Positions 1 through 11,362 of a DNA stretch of 64,000 bases are shown here, piece by piece. Where the stretch lies: assembly GCA_045837725.1 (NCBI GenBank), contig JBEWZL010000137.1, forward strand, positions 62,001-126,000, in the 5' to 3' direction. Origin of the DNA: Vermamoeba vermiformis (Eukaryota > Tubulinea > Echinamoebida). The translations under genes were made by a program, and so were the position numbers. The number at the start of each line of letters is the position of its first letter. Within the stretch, counting starts at the first letter, position 1. The notes under the pieces are model-generated. The model saw nothing but the letters and a program-made list of their open reading frames with translations, did not search any database and was not told the DNA's origin.

Positions 1-1201
1 TTGGTGCCACAGTACAGCTTCTCCAGGGCCACAGATATGGCTAAAAATGCGCCAGTTCTGCCAATGCCAGCCGAACAGTGCACTACTGTCGGGCCAGTGA
101 CGCCCTTCTGCGAGGCTGTCTGTCTGTACATGTTGGTGAGGTGAATCAATTCGCGGATTGGTCTTGTCGTTTCAGGCACGCCAAAGTCAGGCCAGCCTTT
201 GAAATGCAGTTGTACAATCTCGCGGGTCTTCTTTTCGTGCGTGTTTTCAATTTCCAAAACTCGAATCTTGATCTGGGCAAGTTGATTGGCCTATTAGCAA
301 CAAATGCAAAAACAAAGTATAAACAATAGAGAAAACAGAAGTGTTAGAGTTGATAGCATTTGCTTCAGTTTGTTATGGAAAGGAAATAAATTTGAATTGC
401 CGAAAATAAAACAGAATCCAATAATAGAAAATTATCTTTGACTGAATGGTCTTACCACGCGAAATGTAAACGACTTCTTTAACGTTACTCTAATCTTGCC
501 GAATGATTTAGTCTCTTTCAGTTTGTTTGGCCAATACATGTGGCCTTTAATCCTTCCGTTCTCTTTCATTCGCATCAAAACAACAACAACTGGAACATTC
601 TGCGATTGAATACGTTAATATATTGTCAGTTATATTATATTACGTTATTTGACGCGCAAATTAGCGTTTAAGTAACGGAGTTCGTGCTCCACCCTTCGAT
701 TGGAAATCCGTAGAAAAACTCACTGGTTTCATAACGATTTTGAATTAAAATGCTTACCTGCTCCCAAACCATACGCCAAAAGTCTTCAAATGTTTGAGGA
801 AGAGGTGCTTGACAACATATAAAGCACGGAGAAGATGAGAACTCTCCTCGAACAAAATTTGCATTTATATAATCAGACCTGTAATATAATTATTGTTAGA
901 ACAATAACGTATTTAATTGAGTCCTCTGGAGCATAGTTGCTATTATTTCTCCGGGGTTTTTAGAGATACACGGAATTAAGGAAATTATGAATCTCGCTTA
1001 CCCTTCTCTTCCGGGTTCATAAGCTAATCTAACAATCGTCTCTTCCACTGGTAATACATCTCCGTATCTATTTTTTGTCTTATTACAAAATAAATTTGCG
1101 CTTTGGTGCATATATTTGAGCTCGATGGAGGAGCGGGGTTTTGTTGTTAATGCAGTGAGCTTTGCAAATTCTTGTTTAATAGCTGGAACATCGAGGCTCA
1201 T
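1..1201 (-). CDS. Protein tyrosine phosphatase, catalytic domain (3' end outside window)
   Basis: Classical PTP that removes phosphate from phosphotyrosine. Exons are 1002-1201, 758-878, 456-599 and 1-290, all joining in phase. The motifs appear in family order: the pTyr-recognition loop KNRYGDVLP (about residue 42), YINANFV, the WPD loop (WPDFGVP), and the P-loop [10 protein letters not shown] with the catalytic Cys and Arg. Only about 40 residues precede the pTyr loop, so no targeting domain lies at the N-terminus. The C-terminus is cut by the window edge. The start is the first ATG upstream of the domain. It pairs functionally with the SH2 protein at 30-35 kb, though that link is only inference. 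Confidence 0.93.
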
Positions 1202-1629
1202 TATTTTTAGAGGTTTTTAAAATAATATGTCAAGATCGCGCTAAGGAGCTCCGTTGTGTTACTTTCTATTCCTCGCTTGAATATTTTTGCGTCCAGAGAG
1301 GCTGGCCGAAAAAAAAATAAGGAACAAAAAAAAATTAATCCCACGAATCAGCGCGCGAGATTGGCTGAAATTTCATCCGGTTTTATTCGGTGCTTTCTGA
1401 AAACCTCCAGAAACTGGGCGAAGCAACGCTCGTTTTATCCGCGGCGCAATGACCAAACACACAAGTTGTGACGAAAAATTGGTGAAATTAATTGAAAAAT
1501 GAAGCGGATGTGGTCGAAAACAGTTTCCGTTCTCGCGAGAGCTTCGCTGTTATTAAGTTCGCGGTGCAAATCTTTGATTTTTATTTAATTAAATACCAAA
1601 CGACGTCACACTAGATTCGAAATAATATA
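1202..1629. other. Intergenic gap between divergent genes
   Basis: This 428-bp space separates the PTP start (minus) from the hydrophilic-protein start (plus) and must hold both promoters. A 71-codon open frame at 1256-1471 has low-complexity Lys/Arg content and no recognisable domain, so I do not call it a gene. No TATA box or tRNA stands out. Confidence 0.6.
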
Positions 1630-2601
1630 ATGCTTTCGGTGCTTAACAAGAAGTTATTGACACTCCTTGTGTCTCCCTCCAAAGCTACAACAACGAAGCT
1701 CATTTCATCAAACTATGCTACTCGTGCACCGGACAATGATCAAAACATGGTTCTGGGTAATAAAGGGCTCATGACACCACGAACGCACTTTTAATTCTGG
1801 ATTTGTACAGATCCCAAAGAACATTTGAGCAAACAGGGCACAAAGCACGATCAAAGCAAGCCCGGTAAAAAGGCCAAAAAGGGTGCAGCGCGCTCTGAAT
1901 CAGGCCTCGAAGGTGAGTTGGATGTGCAGGATCGCCAAGAAGGCAACATGATCCACAGCTCAGGCACTGAGAACAGAACTCCTGGTGAGACCTACAATGT
2001 TGGTCATCAAAGCATCGGTCAGCAGGTCGGTGGAGTGTATAAAGATCGATTGGACTTTGTGTCAGACACCCCGCACGGCACTGCAGCGCCCAAACACGAT
2101 CGTCCGAGCGGTGGCACTGTGGAGAAGGTGAATGAAGATGCCATGGAAGGACGCACTGGCTACGGTGAACACGTCAAGCCTGGTCGCGCGGGCTATGGCG
2201 AACAAGTCAATCCCACTGGCGACACACAGCAGCGCCACACCACATCGCTCAACAATCAGAACGACGAGCTCCCTCTCGTGACCAGTTTTCACACTTTCAC
2301 CACCAGCTTCCACACGTGGATCCGCATGAGAGCCCCCAGCTCGCAACAAGTGCCGCCGAAGAGTCAAAGCCCCCCTCAATCCACTTGGAGACCTGGCAAG
2401 AGCGAGCAGAACATCAACGACGATGAAGACACATTGGTGATCAATTACCGCGGTGAGGACAAGTCACGTGACCGCGATGACAGATTGCTGGACTCGACAC
2501 CGCACAGCACGCACAAGGGGGTGTTGGGCGAGGACAAACAGGACGCCAAGCGACACGCTGACGAGGGCAAGCCATTGAAGGGGCAATATGAGCGCAATTA
2601 A
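1630..2601 (+). CDS. Hydrophilic protein with likely mitochondrial presequence
   Basis: Exons 1630-1756 and 1811-2601 give 305 residues. I do not recognise the family. The first 35 residues are rich in Leu, Lys, Ser and Thr, carry no acidic residue before APDND and resemble a mitochondrial targeting peptide. The rest is very polar and probably disordered, rich in Gly, Asp, Lys, His and Gln, with a short repeat around residues 155-175 (GYGEHVKPG / GYGEQVNPT). This composition recalls hydrophilin or LEA-like stress proteins, which is inference from composition only. The gene converges on lysA, and the two 3' ends share the palindrome TATGTACATA at 2648-2657. Confidence 0.75.
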
Positions 2602-2649
2602 TTCTGCCCAGTCATTGCTCAGGGAGCGAGTCTATCCACTTTATAAATA

Positions 2650-2657
2650 TGTACATA
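2650..2657 (+). promoter_or_regulatory. UGUACAUA 3'-UTR element (both strands)
   Basis: TGTACATA lies 48 nt after the stop of the plus gene. Because TATGTACATA is palindromic, the same site serves the minus-strand lysA 3' end, 38 nt after its stop. AATAAA-like sequence (gaataaac) follows on the plus strand. It could be a PUF-binding or UGUA poly(A) upstream element. Confidence 0.5.
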
Positions 2658-2693
2658 GTCTTATTGCGAATAAACAATTTGTATCCACACAAT

Positions 2694-4308
2694 TCACTTG
2701 CTGGGCCAGGCAATAAGTGTGGCAAAGTAGTCCTCATAAGTCTCAGCGCGGCGAATGCACTGCCAGGTGCCATCAACTGTCAACAACAATTCTGCTGATC
2801 TCAGCTTGCCGTTGTAGTTGAATCCCATCGAGTGTCCTATTTCCATATTTGGTTATATTTGCACCTCGGCAACCAAAAAAACACGTACCATGTGCGCCGG
2901 TGTCGTGGATAACTGCAATGTCATTCACGCTCAGTGCGGGCAGTGCACGTGACACAGCAAATTTGTCGTTGTTTTCGCACAGTGAGCCAGTGACATCGTA
3001 CTCGTGATCGAGCGGCAGGTGTGACTTGCCTAATATGGTAATGTGATGATACGCGCCATACATGCCAGGGCGCATCAAGTAAGCCATGCAGGCATCGAGT
3101 CCCGCGTAGTGCTTGTAGCTGTGTTTGAGATGCATGACACGTGACACCAGACAGCCCGCAGGACCTGTCACAAATCTCCCGCACTCGAGAGCTACTGTCA
3201 CGTGCGGCAGACCACGTGCTACAATCCACTGCTCGTACTCGGCTCGAATGCCCTGCGAGATTGCGTTGAGATCGAGGTTCGTGTCAGACGGTCTGTACGG
3301 AATTCCAAATCCACCTCCGAGATTGACAATCTCAAATGCAATCTCGAGATCACGTGACAGTTCACTGACGAGCGAGAAGAGCATGCGCGCAGTGTCGACA
3401 AAGTACGTCGGTGTGAGCTCATTCGATGCGATCATGGTGTGCAAACCAAATCTGCAAAGATGATTGACTGTGAGACACGTGTCAGATGCAGCACTTTGCG
3501 TGACATACCGTTTGACACCTTTTGACTTGAGCGCACTGTAGGCCTCGCGGAGTTGAGCACGTGTCATGCCAAACTTAGCTTCGACAGGATTGCCAATAAT
3601 GGCATTGCCCACGCGTTCAGGGCCAGGATTGAAGCGGAGACAAACGAGCTCTAAAAATAGCGTTAGGTGTCATTTGCCTAATATGGGAATTGTTTACCGG
3701 GGAGTCCAGCTGTTCGTTCCAAGAATTCAATGTGGCTGCCATAAAGGTTAGTATCGGAGTTCCAAATAAGGAAATTTCGTACCCCAAGTCATCGAGATTA
3801 ATGATCGCATGTAAATCACGTGCTTTGACGAATTCTTCCGCGGGGGTATCGTTCGAAGTGAATATCACGTGGTCACCTCGTATTCCCAGCCTCTCGCATA
3901 TGAGTAATTCCGCTGCATGGCGTCAGTACCACACACGTACACCATATTTCCTAATTAGGCTATCTTACCCATCGAGCTGCAATCGGCGCCAAGCCCTTCT
4001 TCGTGCAGTGCGCGAATGATGTGCGGGTTAGGCAGTGCCTGGCATGAATCAATGACCGTCACATGGCTACTATGCGTCCGTTACATACTTTGACGGCGTA
4101 ATATTCGCGGAATTTAGGCGCCCAAGAAAATGCTTGGATCAGATCGCGTGCGGTTTGTCGGACGAGAGCTTCATTCTGATGAAAGGGCATCAAAATATGA
4201 ATCGTATTTTCGTGGTAATATTCGCCATACGTAGATGTGAAAAGGTGTGGGATAGAGTTCAACGGCTTGTCGGATCTGCTCTTCAGTGAACGGCAATGCC
4301 TTGCTCAT
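2694..4308 (-). CDS. lysA: Diaminopimelate decarboxylase
   Basis: Converts meso-diaminopimelate to L-lysine with PLP, the last step of the DAP lysine pathway. About 415 residues are spread over nine exons. Seen in order: the PLP lysine in the motif YYAVKALPNP, a GADCSS segment, CLRFNPG, the Gly-rich GGGFGIPYRP loop, and the C-terminal active-site stretch ending GSLCENNDKF with DTGAHGHSMGFNYNG, both highly typical of LysA. Introns interrupt the frame after HIY, AVK, SSM, DDL, GLP, KR and AHG. The intron load argues that any bacterial origin is ancient. Ornithine decarboxylase is a relative, but the CENNDKF and MGFNYNG motifs favour LysA. No other DAP-pathway gene is nearby. Confidence 0.93.
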
Positions 4309-4452
4309 CGTACTAGATTTTAAATGATATTGTAATAAATCTAGTGTTGGATACGGGCACTGTTATTGTGTTAAGATCGCGAGAATGTTATTTTTACATT
4401 GACACGCACTCGGTGCGACACAACACAGCTTCAGTAAAGGGCAATCACTCAC

Positions 4453-5537
4453 ATGAGATTTATCAAGCCATATTATATTATCAACATTTGCATTATTGCC
4501 AGCTATTTTGTATGGCGAGCAGAGCAGATCCAGCGACAGGGACTGGATTTTATTACCGAGAGCAAGGTAATTAATTATTTGTAACATCAATCAATTTGTA
4601 TTTAATACGAATATTACACGATCTGACTGCAGCCTACAGGAAGGGTCACTGCTTATCTCGCTGCTGCTCATCACAGTCCTCAAAGTACGACGCGCGCAGT
4701 CGATCGAGTCAGCGCTGAGCACGCTCTTCTTGTACTTCAAGTTCTTCGTGCTCATTGTCGCACTCGTGCATCGCCTCTATGGACTCGCTGCGGGCTATTT
4801 TGCGATCTACTTTGGTACGCACTGCACAAGAGCATCGACGAATATCAACGAGTACTAATGGCTATTATTTAGTGCAGTTTGTGCTCTTTCCTCAACCCTT
4901 TTACGACGGGCCTCAACGCATTGAAGAACTGAATCCAACGACTCTGACCGCTGCTCTCACCGATCCGAATACGTATGTGGTACTTGGGATGTGAGTTGTA
5001 GTATGTCAATTAACGTGCTGCATTAGGACGTGGCTCATCAATTTTTATGCTCGGTGGTCACCTCATTGCGTCGATCTAGCACCTGTGTTTGCAGAACTTT
5101 CGCTCAAGTATGTCTTACACTACGATGCACATTGTACGATCATATGTCATAATGCGCGATGTTTAGGTACACCACTCCTCACTTCAAGTTTGGTCGAGTG
5201 GATGTGGGCCGCTACACGCAAGTAGCGCAACAATTCAACATTTCCCTCAGTGTACGTTTAAGTGGAAATATATAGCCATAGAGCAATGCTAATAACAAGA
5301 ACGCTAGGGCACGACAAAACAGTTGCCTACCCTGATCCAATTCCGAGCTGGCAGTGAATACAAACGATTGCCGCAATTGATGGGGAGTGTAGTGGCACCT
5401 GCCTCATTTAGAAGCGTATGTCTTAATGCAGCACTATAACATCTTATAACTGATACAATAACTGTTTGTAGAGGGATGTAGTGGAGCACTTCCGTCTGGA
5501 TGTTGAACGTAATACTCCAATTAAACATACTGGATGA
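4453..5537 (+). CDS. TMX2: Thioredoxin-related transmembrane protein 2 homologue
   Basis: Seven exons (4453-4566, 4640-4814, 4873-4990, 5027-5107, 5167-5251, 5308-5415, 5472-5537) give 248 residues. Hydrophobic segments occur near residues 5-20 and 40-85 (LLISLLLITVL, FLYFKFFVLIVALV), followed by a thioredoxin-like domain. The block FGRVDVGRYTQVAQQF and TKQLPTLIQF are diagnostic of TMX2. In place of the CxxC redox pair the sequence has WSPHC, a single Cys as in animal TMX2 (NDC), so oxidoreductase activity is doubtful. It is presumably an ER or mitochondria-ER contact membrane protein. Unlike human TMX2 it lacks some N-terminal sequence. ATG 4453 starts directly before the first TM segment. 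Confidence 0.9.
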
Positions 5538-6004
5538 GTGAATCATTGCCACCATTTGTTGTCGAGTGACAGTATTGCTTTTTGTCGCTATACAAAGCAT
5601 GGAGTCCCAATATAACCCGAGTCCACTTAGTGAAGTATTTGTACTGACCGACGAGTGGATGTGCCGAAAGATAAATTCAGTTGTACAATACTTCAAGTGC
5701 GACTGTATTGTCGTAAAAGCATTAAATGTACTATATAATACGCCTATATACTTCGAGTACAGATTTGCTGGTGAGTCCATCAACAACCTCCGCTTGAGTA
5801 TTTCGCCGGACTGCAGTTCAGCAGCTAGGCCGAGTAACGGACCACCGAGCCCTCATCACTCGTCAATGCATCAGTGCGCACCATTCAGTGCTGCGAGTCA
5901 CGTGCCGAGTGAAGTGCAGTGCGGTGAGTTCAGCCGTCACGTGCGCAGTGTCACTCGATAACAAAAAACACGCTGCAGTTGACATTAACATTAGCATTAA
6001 CACC
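5538..6004. other. Gap between TMX2 and HPPD
   Basis: This 467-bp space contains the TMX2 3' end and the HPPD promoter. An open frame of 131 codons (5566-5961) spans much of it but shows no domain, no compositional periodicity like its neighbours, and ends 44 bp before the HPPD ATG. I treat it as chance. Confidence 0.5.
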
Positions 6005-7436
6005 ATGACACACCTAGGAGCACCGAGTGATCTATTGTTAGGATTCGATCACTTAGAGTTCTGGGTTGGGAACGCATTCCAAACAGCCAACTATCTGATC
6101 ACCAGATTCGGCTTCAAACACATTGCATACCGCGGACTAGAGACTGGTAGTAGAGACCTGGTGACGCATGTCGTCAATCAAGGCCAAGTATGTATTATGA
6201 CACGTTTTGAGACCCGCAAAAGGGCGGATCCAACGGAGCAAATTTAATTAATAATTCAGAAATTATCGGACTATTAATGTTGTATTTGTTGACCTTCAGA
6301 TATCTCATTATTATTGAAGATATTTATTTTTGTTCTTTTACCGTTAAATTTCAGCGCAGATCTACCTCTGCACGACTTATTTGTTTCTGACGGTAAATAC
6401 TCGCCCCAAATCACATCTTATTCACAACTACTACTACCACCTTACTAACGCCCTTCAGATTAACATTGCCTGCACCTCAGCGCTGTACCCGCAGCACGCA
6501 GCACACAGCACATTCCTCGCGCAACACGGCGATGCAGTGCGCGTGATTGCCTTCACCGTGCTCGACTGTCGCGCTGTGTTTGCACGTGCTCGCGAACATG
6601 GGGCACGTGTCATTCGTGAACCGAGCGAGTCGCGCGATGAATTCGGCACGGTGGTCACGGCAGAAATAGCCACATTTGGCGATGTCATTCACCGCTTTGT
6701 GGAGCGCAAAGACTACACAGGGCCCTTCTTGCCTGGTCACGTGGCCTCAGAGGACCACAACGATCCTTTGCAACAATTTACACCCTGTCCTGGCCTGCAC
6801 ACCTTCGATCACGTGGTGGGCAATCAACACGAGGGCGAATTGAATTCTTGGGTCACGTGGTACAATCACGTGCTGCACTTGCACACGCTGAGCGAGTACA
6901 CCGTCAACACGGGCGAGTCCTCGCTGCGCACGGTGATCGTGTCGAGTGCGAATGAAGCGATCAAAATGCCGCTGATTGAGCCGCTGCAGAATGTGAAGAA
7001 GAGTCAGAACCAGGAGTACGTCGACTTCAATGGCGGGGCTGGCGTGCAGCACATTGCATTCCACACCACGGACATTATACATGCAGTCACTCAGCTCCGC
7101 GCACGAGGGGTCAGATTTCAAGAGGTACCGCCGCAGTACTACAGCTATATTCGTCGCAAATTAGAGAACTCGCGCGTGGTGTTGAAAGAAGATCTGCAGC
7201 GCTTGGAAGAGTTGAAGATCTTGATCGACTTTGACGAGCACAGCACAGACCCCGAGCCCGGCTATTTGTTGCAGATATTCACGCACCTCATTCAGGACAG
7301 GCCGACAGTGTTCTTCGAGTTGATACAGCGCCACAAGCACGAGGGCTTTGGCGAGGGCAACATCAAAGCGCTGTTCGAGTGCGTGGAGCGCGAACAAGAG
7401 CGGCGCGGCAATCTCACTGCAGACACGCGCGAATAG
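6005..7436 (+). CDS. hpd: 4-hydroxyphenylpyruvate dioxygenase
   Basis: Fe(II) enzyme of tyrosine catabolism that turns 4-hydroxyphenylpyruvate into homogentisate. Exons 6005-6187 and 6459-7436 give 386 residues, the usual family length. Two vicinal-oxygen-chelate domains are present. The three iron ligands are visible: His in TFDHVVGN, His in VQHIAFHTTD and Glu in VFFELIQR near the C-terminus. The conserved NQEYVDFNGGAGVQH segment precedes the second ligand. The start MTHLGAPS is the first in-frame ATG, and the intron is 271 nt, long for this window. The stop is followed 14 nt later by TGTAAATA and then AATAAA. Confidence 0.96.
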
Positions 7437-7449
7437 CTGCAGTCACCTT

Positions 7450-7457
7450 TGTAAATA
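7450..7457 (+). promoter_or_regulatory. UGUAAAUA 3'-UTR element of hpd
   Basis: TGTAAATA sits 14 nt after the hpd stop and is followed by an AATAAA hexamer about 12 nt on, the same arrangement as after several other genes here. Confidence 0.5.
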
Positions 7458-7666
7458 GTCATCCGAATAAATTCAGACCTGGTACGGCATGTACCGCTTT
7501 GTTTTCTACACGACATTCGCGGATTTGGAAAAGAAAATCAGAATGTTTGCCTTTTTAGGAAAGTATCGCAGACTTGCGCCTGTTGATTGTAACATATCAC
7601 TTGCATTTGTTTGATCGCCTTTGGCGTTTTTAATTATTCATTCGCAAATTTACATCGGGTTGGTTA

Positions 7667-7674
7667 TATTTACA
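7667..7674 (-). promoter_or_regulatory. UGUAAAUA 3'-UTR element
   Basis: TGTAAATA on the minus strand, 42 nt beyond the stop of the small two-TM protein. Confidence 0.45.
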
Positions 7675-7715
7675 TGTTTCAGACAAAAATAAATAAGGGA
7701 AAATTGGATCTGTTG

Positions 7716-8131
7716 TTAGCACGAGCAAGAAGCGATGAGCAAGACCATGAAGCACAGCAGAATAAAGCCGAGAATGTCAGCAGTCAAATCAAATCCTCTG
7801 GGAGTAGTGCGGGGTTTTTGATAGAACCGCAGACCCGTGGCAGGAGTGACATCTAAAGTGGCTTGTTTCAGACTGCGAGTGTTGCCGCTCAATCTCTGGT
7901 ATTTGTCTTCAGCGCGCTCAGCAAGGTCTTTCGTTTGCACCACCTCTCGTTCAATTTCCTCACCATTGAATGATTCTGAAATTCGCTTATTAGTTCATGA
8001 TCAGCAGTTTTATAACGTATGAGGGATGATTAATTACCTTTTTGATAGTTGTTGTAGACCACCATTGCACTAACAGCGAACATAACAACTAAACTGAAGA
8101 TGAAAAACAACTTGGCTCTGGCTTGTGACAT
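7716..8131 (-). CDS. Small protein with two transmembrane segments
   Basis: Exons 8038-8131 and 7716-7975 join in phase (ESFNGEEIER at the junction) to give about 117 residues. A hydrophobic segment follows MSQARAK (LFFIFSLVVMFAVSAMVV). A charged, probably coiled-coil stretch follows, rich in Glu, Lys and Arg. A second hydrophobic C-terminal segment then appears (ILGFILLCFMVLLIAS). I do not recognise the family. The hairpin-like TM/coil/TM layout suggests an organelle membrane protein. TGTAAATA lies on the minus strand about 42 nt after the stop (7667-7674). Confidence 0.7.
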
Positions 8132-9043
8132 TTTGCAGTAGATGTGCTTTTGTTTTTGTAATTTAATCGATCGACTTTAATAAGGTCGTGTTGTATTGAC
8201 TCAAACTTTTATGTTGGATAAATAGATGTTTGTTCGCGATTTGGTTTTGTACTTTTTTTCAGACACAAGAATCAATGCGAATTTATGGTGAATTTCATGA
8301 ATAATTTGGGCAAAGAACGAGGTGATTCGCAGAACGAGCAAAGAAGACAAAATAAAAAACAGTAGCCGTAAATATCGTGGAAAATTGTACGATTAGAGCT
8401 TAATTTGTGCTGTAAATGTACAGCGGTTTTGAGACCTGAAGTAGTAGATGCCGATCTGATATCAGAACACGCAACGAGCCGACTATATTGCAAACCCAAA
8501 CAGATAAGAGTACTTACGAGCATACAGTCAAGCAGGTTACTGTTCATCTGACTCTCTTCTGAATAGTCGTCTTCAAAATTGCAACATTTAACTCTCCAAT
8601 CAATGCAATAACACCACTAAATTATGGCACAAACAATACTATTAATTTTAATATTTTTTGCTAGGTGTTACGGCACAACGGTTGGAGTTGACTGCGTGAT
8701 ATTTTGATCAAAATTCTACTTACCTTGCGACAGCCGTATTCCATTATCGCATATTATATATAACCACTACGAGCAACTAAATAATAGTTGAATATAGTTT
8801 TATGCATCTTTAGATCTTTGTCTCTCAGCATCAGATCCACTATGTTGCCGCCATTCGCTCAAGCGCACTGAGTCAAAGAAATTTGAATATTTAGCATAAT
8901 ATTGGTAACGTCTAATAGACTGCCTAGTCTTTGGTTGTCGTCAGTGAACTTGTTGTGTGGCTTTAATGGAGTAAACTATTTTTTTTTTTGTATTCCCTTC
9001 ACTCGATCCAGTGACAACAAAAGGCTAGCGTTGAAACACACAA
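8132..9043. other. 912-bp gap without a recognisable gene
   Basis: AT-rich sequence between the divergent small membrane protein and the PH protein. Short open frames on both strands (for example 8272-8547 minus) have no domain and no supporting splice sites. No tRNA, repeat or hairpin was recognised. Confidence 0.5.
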
Positions 9044-11284
9044 ATGTCGAGTTTATTTTCTTCCTTCATGTCTGGTGGTACATCCACTAACAAAAGTGCG
9101 TCAGCCACGCCAACAAACCCAACCAGCAATGATGACGATAATTTGCCGCAAGTCGCTATTCCTGCTGCCAAAACAGGTATGTATTATATTGTATTCATTT
9201 AGGGTTCGCCATTGTTCTTTCTGAATTAACGAAAAATTCCAACGATCAAATCCAACAAAATCAATTGTAATACGCAAATAATCTAATTAATCGGCGCATA
9301 TTATTAGGACAACAAAGGAATGAAGGTTGGTTGAAAAAAGGAGGCATTTTGACGTATAAGCCTCGTTATTTTATTGAATACGACGGCAAGATCTATTACA
9401 AACGAAAGAAGGAAGACCAAAAGGCACGAGAGTACTTCCCTATTAACAAAATTATTGCTATTCAAATCACTAAAGGTAATAGCTCATAATTTTCCGATCG
9501 GGAACTTTCATAAAGACGCGTCGACTGACAATTCATGCTAATCACTGCAGAACTTGAACTGGAGTTCACTTTGACCGTAGTGGGCACTGGTGGTGACAAG
9601 CTGATTTACATGCAAGCGCTCAACCGCGAGGACTTTGATCGCTGGGTCAAGATCTTCGTCGAGCGTACTGGTCTGCCAGTGTTTGACGCCAACCAACAAG
9701 TGATGCCCAAGTACAAGAGCAAGGGTAAGGGTGTCGCTCATGCGAGTCAGTGCAACAGTCGCGACTCTGCTTTCGCCGTCAACTGAGGGGGCGTAGCTCC
9801 AACGGTAGAGCGGCGGATTCCAGGTCCGATGGTTGCGTGTTCGAATCACGTCGCCCTCATTACTTTTTTATTTTTTCTTTTGCCTTACCACTCTATTACA
9901 TCAGGTGCTCGTGCCTACACCAATGTCGGTGACGATGAAAGCAAGTCAGACTTTGCCAAGACACATCCTGGCGTGAAAGTCGTACCCGGAGCTGCACCCG
10001 AAGTTCAACGCACCGTGCAGCGCGTCGTCACCCCTAGCCGCACTGCCACTGCTGCCAAGCCTGCAAGTGAGAGCAATTCATTGGCCTCATCCACCGCTGA
10101 ACAACCACGCGACTTGCTCGTGGATCTGTCTGATCCCACCCCGACCTCACAACCTGCGCACCCAGTCAGCGCACCGAGCATGTTGCCCGTGGACGATGAG
10201 GTCGCGAAAGGTCTGCTCGAGCGCAATCAGAGTCTCTTGTCGCAGCTCGATCAACAGTTCAATCTCAACGAGGCCTTACAACAGCGCATCTCAGATCTGA
10301 TCCAACAGCTGCACCAACAAGTGCTGATCAATCAGAACGCGCAACAACAGCTCGTGGACCTGAGCACCGCTCTCAACGAGAAGAACAGCGCGGTCGAGGT
10401 ACGTGTGACTTGGTGTTCATCTATTCGCGGCACAGACTCACAGTTATTCTTAGGCACTGCAACGACAATTGAGCGAGGGTGGTGAATCCGTAAGTGATTT
10501 CTAAATATGGTAATATCAATACTAGATATTGACACGTGTCAAATAGTCAGCCAAATTGAACGAAGTGACGGAACAACTCGCACATCAGACCCAAGTGAAT
10601 GCAAATCTGCAAACACAAGTGACGCACTTGACCAATCAGCTCAACGAGCGATTGCACATGAGCCAAGAGCGACACTCGCAGGTAGATGAGCTCGAGAACA
10701 AGATCCGTCAGCTCAACGAAGACCTCGCGGCCAGTCAACTGCGTGTCACTGAGTTGACAGGTCAGCTGATGAATGAACAAGAGCGTGCAAAACAATTGGA
10801 GAGCACCGTCGAAGAACTCAAGTCGCGCGTGACGAGCGAGACCGCCAAAGAGACCGAGCTGAGTCACGCCAACGAGGAGTGGCAGCACAAGTACGAAGAG
10901 GAGGTCAAACAGCGCGCTGAACTCGAGCAACGCTTGGCACAACTGCAAACACAGCGCGATGAACTGCAAACGACTGAAGCCTCGCACAGCCAAGAGTGGC
11001 AACAAGAGCGCAGTTCACTGAACGAGACCGTGCACCAGCTCAAAGAGGAAGCGAGCAAGATGAGCGAGGAGATTGAACAGCTGCGCAGCACGAGCGAGGA
11101 CACGGAGAAACAGAATCAAATTCTCAACGAGAACGTGACAGCACTGAACAGCGTGATCATCAAGTTGACGTCGACCAATCAGCAGCTGTTGACGGAGCTC
11201 AATGCCTACAAACAGAAAGTGCCACCATCCCCGCAGAAACAAGTGCAACCTCCGCGCACTCCCTCCGCTGAGGACCGACTGTAA
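9044..11284 (+). CDS. PH-domain protein with long C-terminal coiled coil
   Basis: Exons 9044-9176, 9308-9475, 9551-9724, 9905-10398, 10454-10489 and 10547-11284 give 580 residues. A Ser/Thr/Asn-rich N-terminus is followed by a PH domain at about residues 45-155, from NEGWLKKGG through KPRYFIEYDGKIYYY-like strands to the conserved C-terminal helix Trp in FDRWVKIF. A Pro/Ser-rich linker then leads into 300 residues of Gln/Glu-rich coiled coil (repeated LNEK, LTGQL, EELKS heptads). PH domains bind phosphoinositides or proteins, so a membrane-recruited scaffold is a reasonable inference. The third intron (9725-9904) contains a tRNA-Trp gene on the same strand. Retaining that intron would give an in-frame stop just before the tRNA. 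Confidence 0.88.
9787..9859 (+). tRNA. tRNA-Trp (anticodon CCA), intronic
   Basis: A 73-nt cloverleaf reads out by hand. The acceptor stem is GGGGGCG with CGCCCTC (one G-U pair), the D stem GCTC/GAGC, the anticodon loop TTCCAGG with CCA at positions 34-36, and the T arm GCGTG-TTCGAAT-CACGT. The discriminator is A73. The base pair at 27-43 is a G-A mismatch. The GGTTGCGTGTTCGAATCACG segment matches eukaryotic tRNA-Trp. A T-rich Pol III stop (ttttttattttttc) follows at about 9864. It lies entirely inside intron 3 of the PH-domain gene, same strand, with no intron of its own. Confidence 0.93.
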
Positions 11285-11362
11285 TTGCCTTATTTGGACA
11301 TTGCATCAAGTGTTAATAAATCAGATTTACAATTCGGCTGTACATTGAAATGTTGACACGTG

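Noticed and set aside
1256-1471. 71-codon open frame in the PTP/hydrophilic-protein gap
   Set aside because: Lys/Arg-rich low-complexity text without a domain or splice context.
5566-5961. 131-codon open frame between TMX2 and HPPD
   Set aside because: No domain, no conserved motif and no splice partner. It fits chance in a 467-bp gap.
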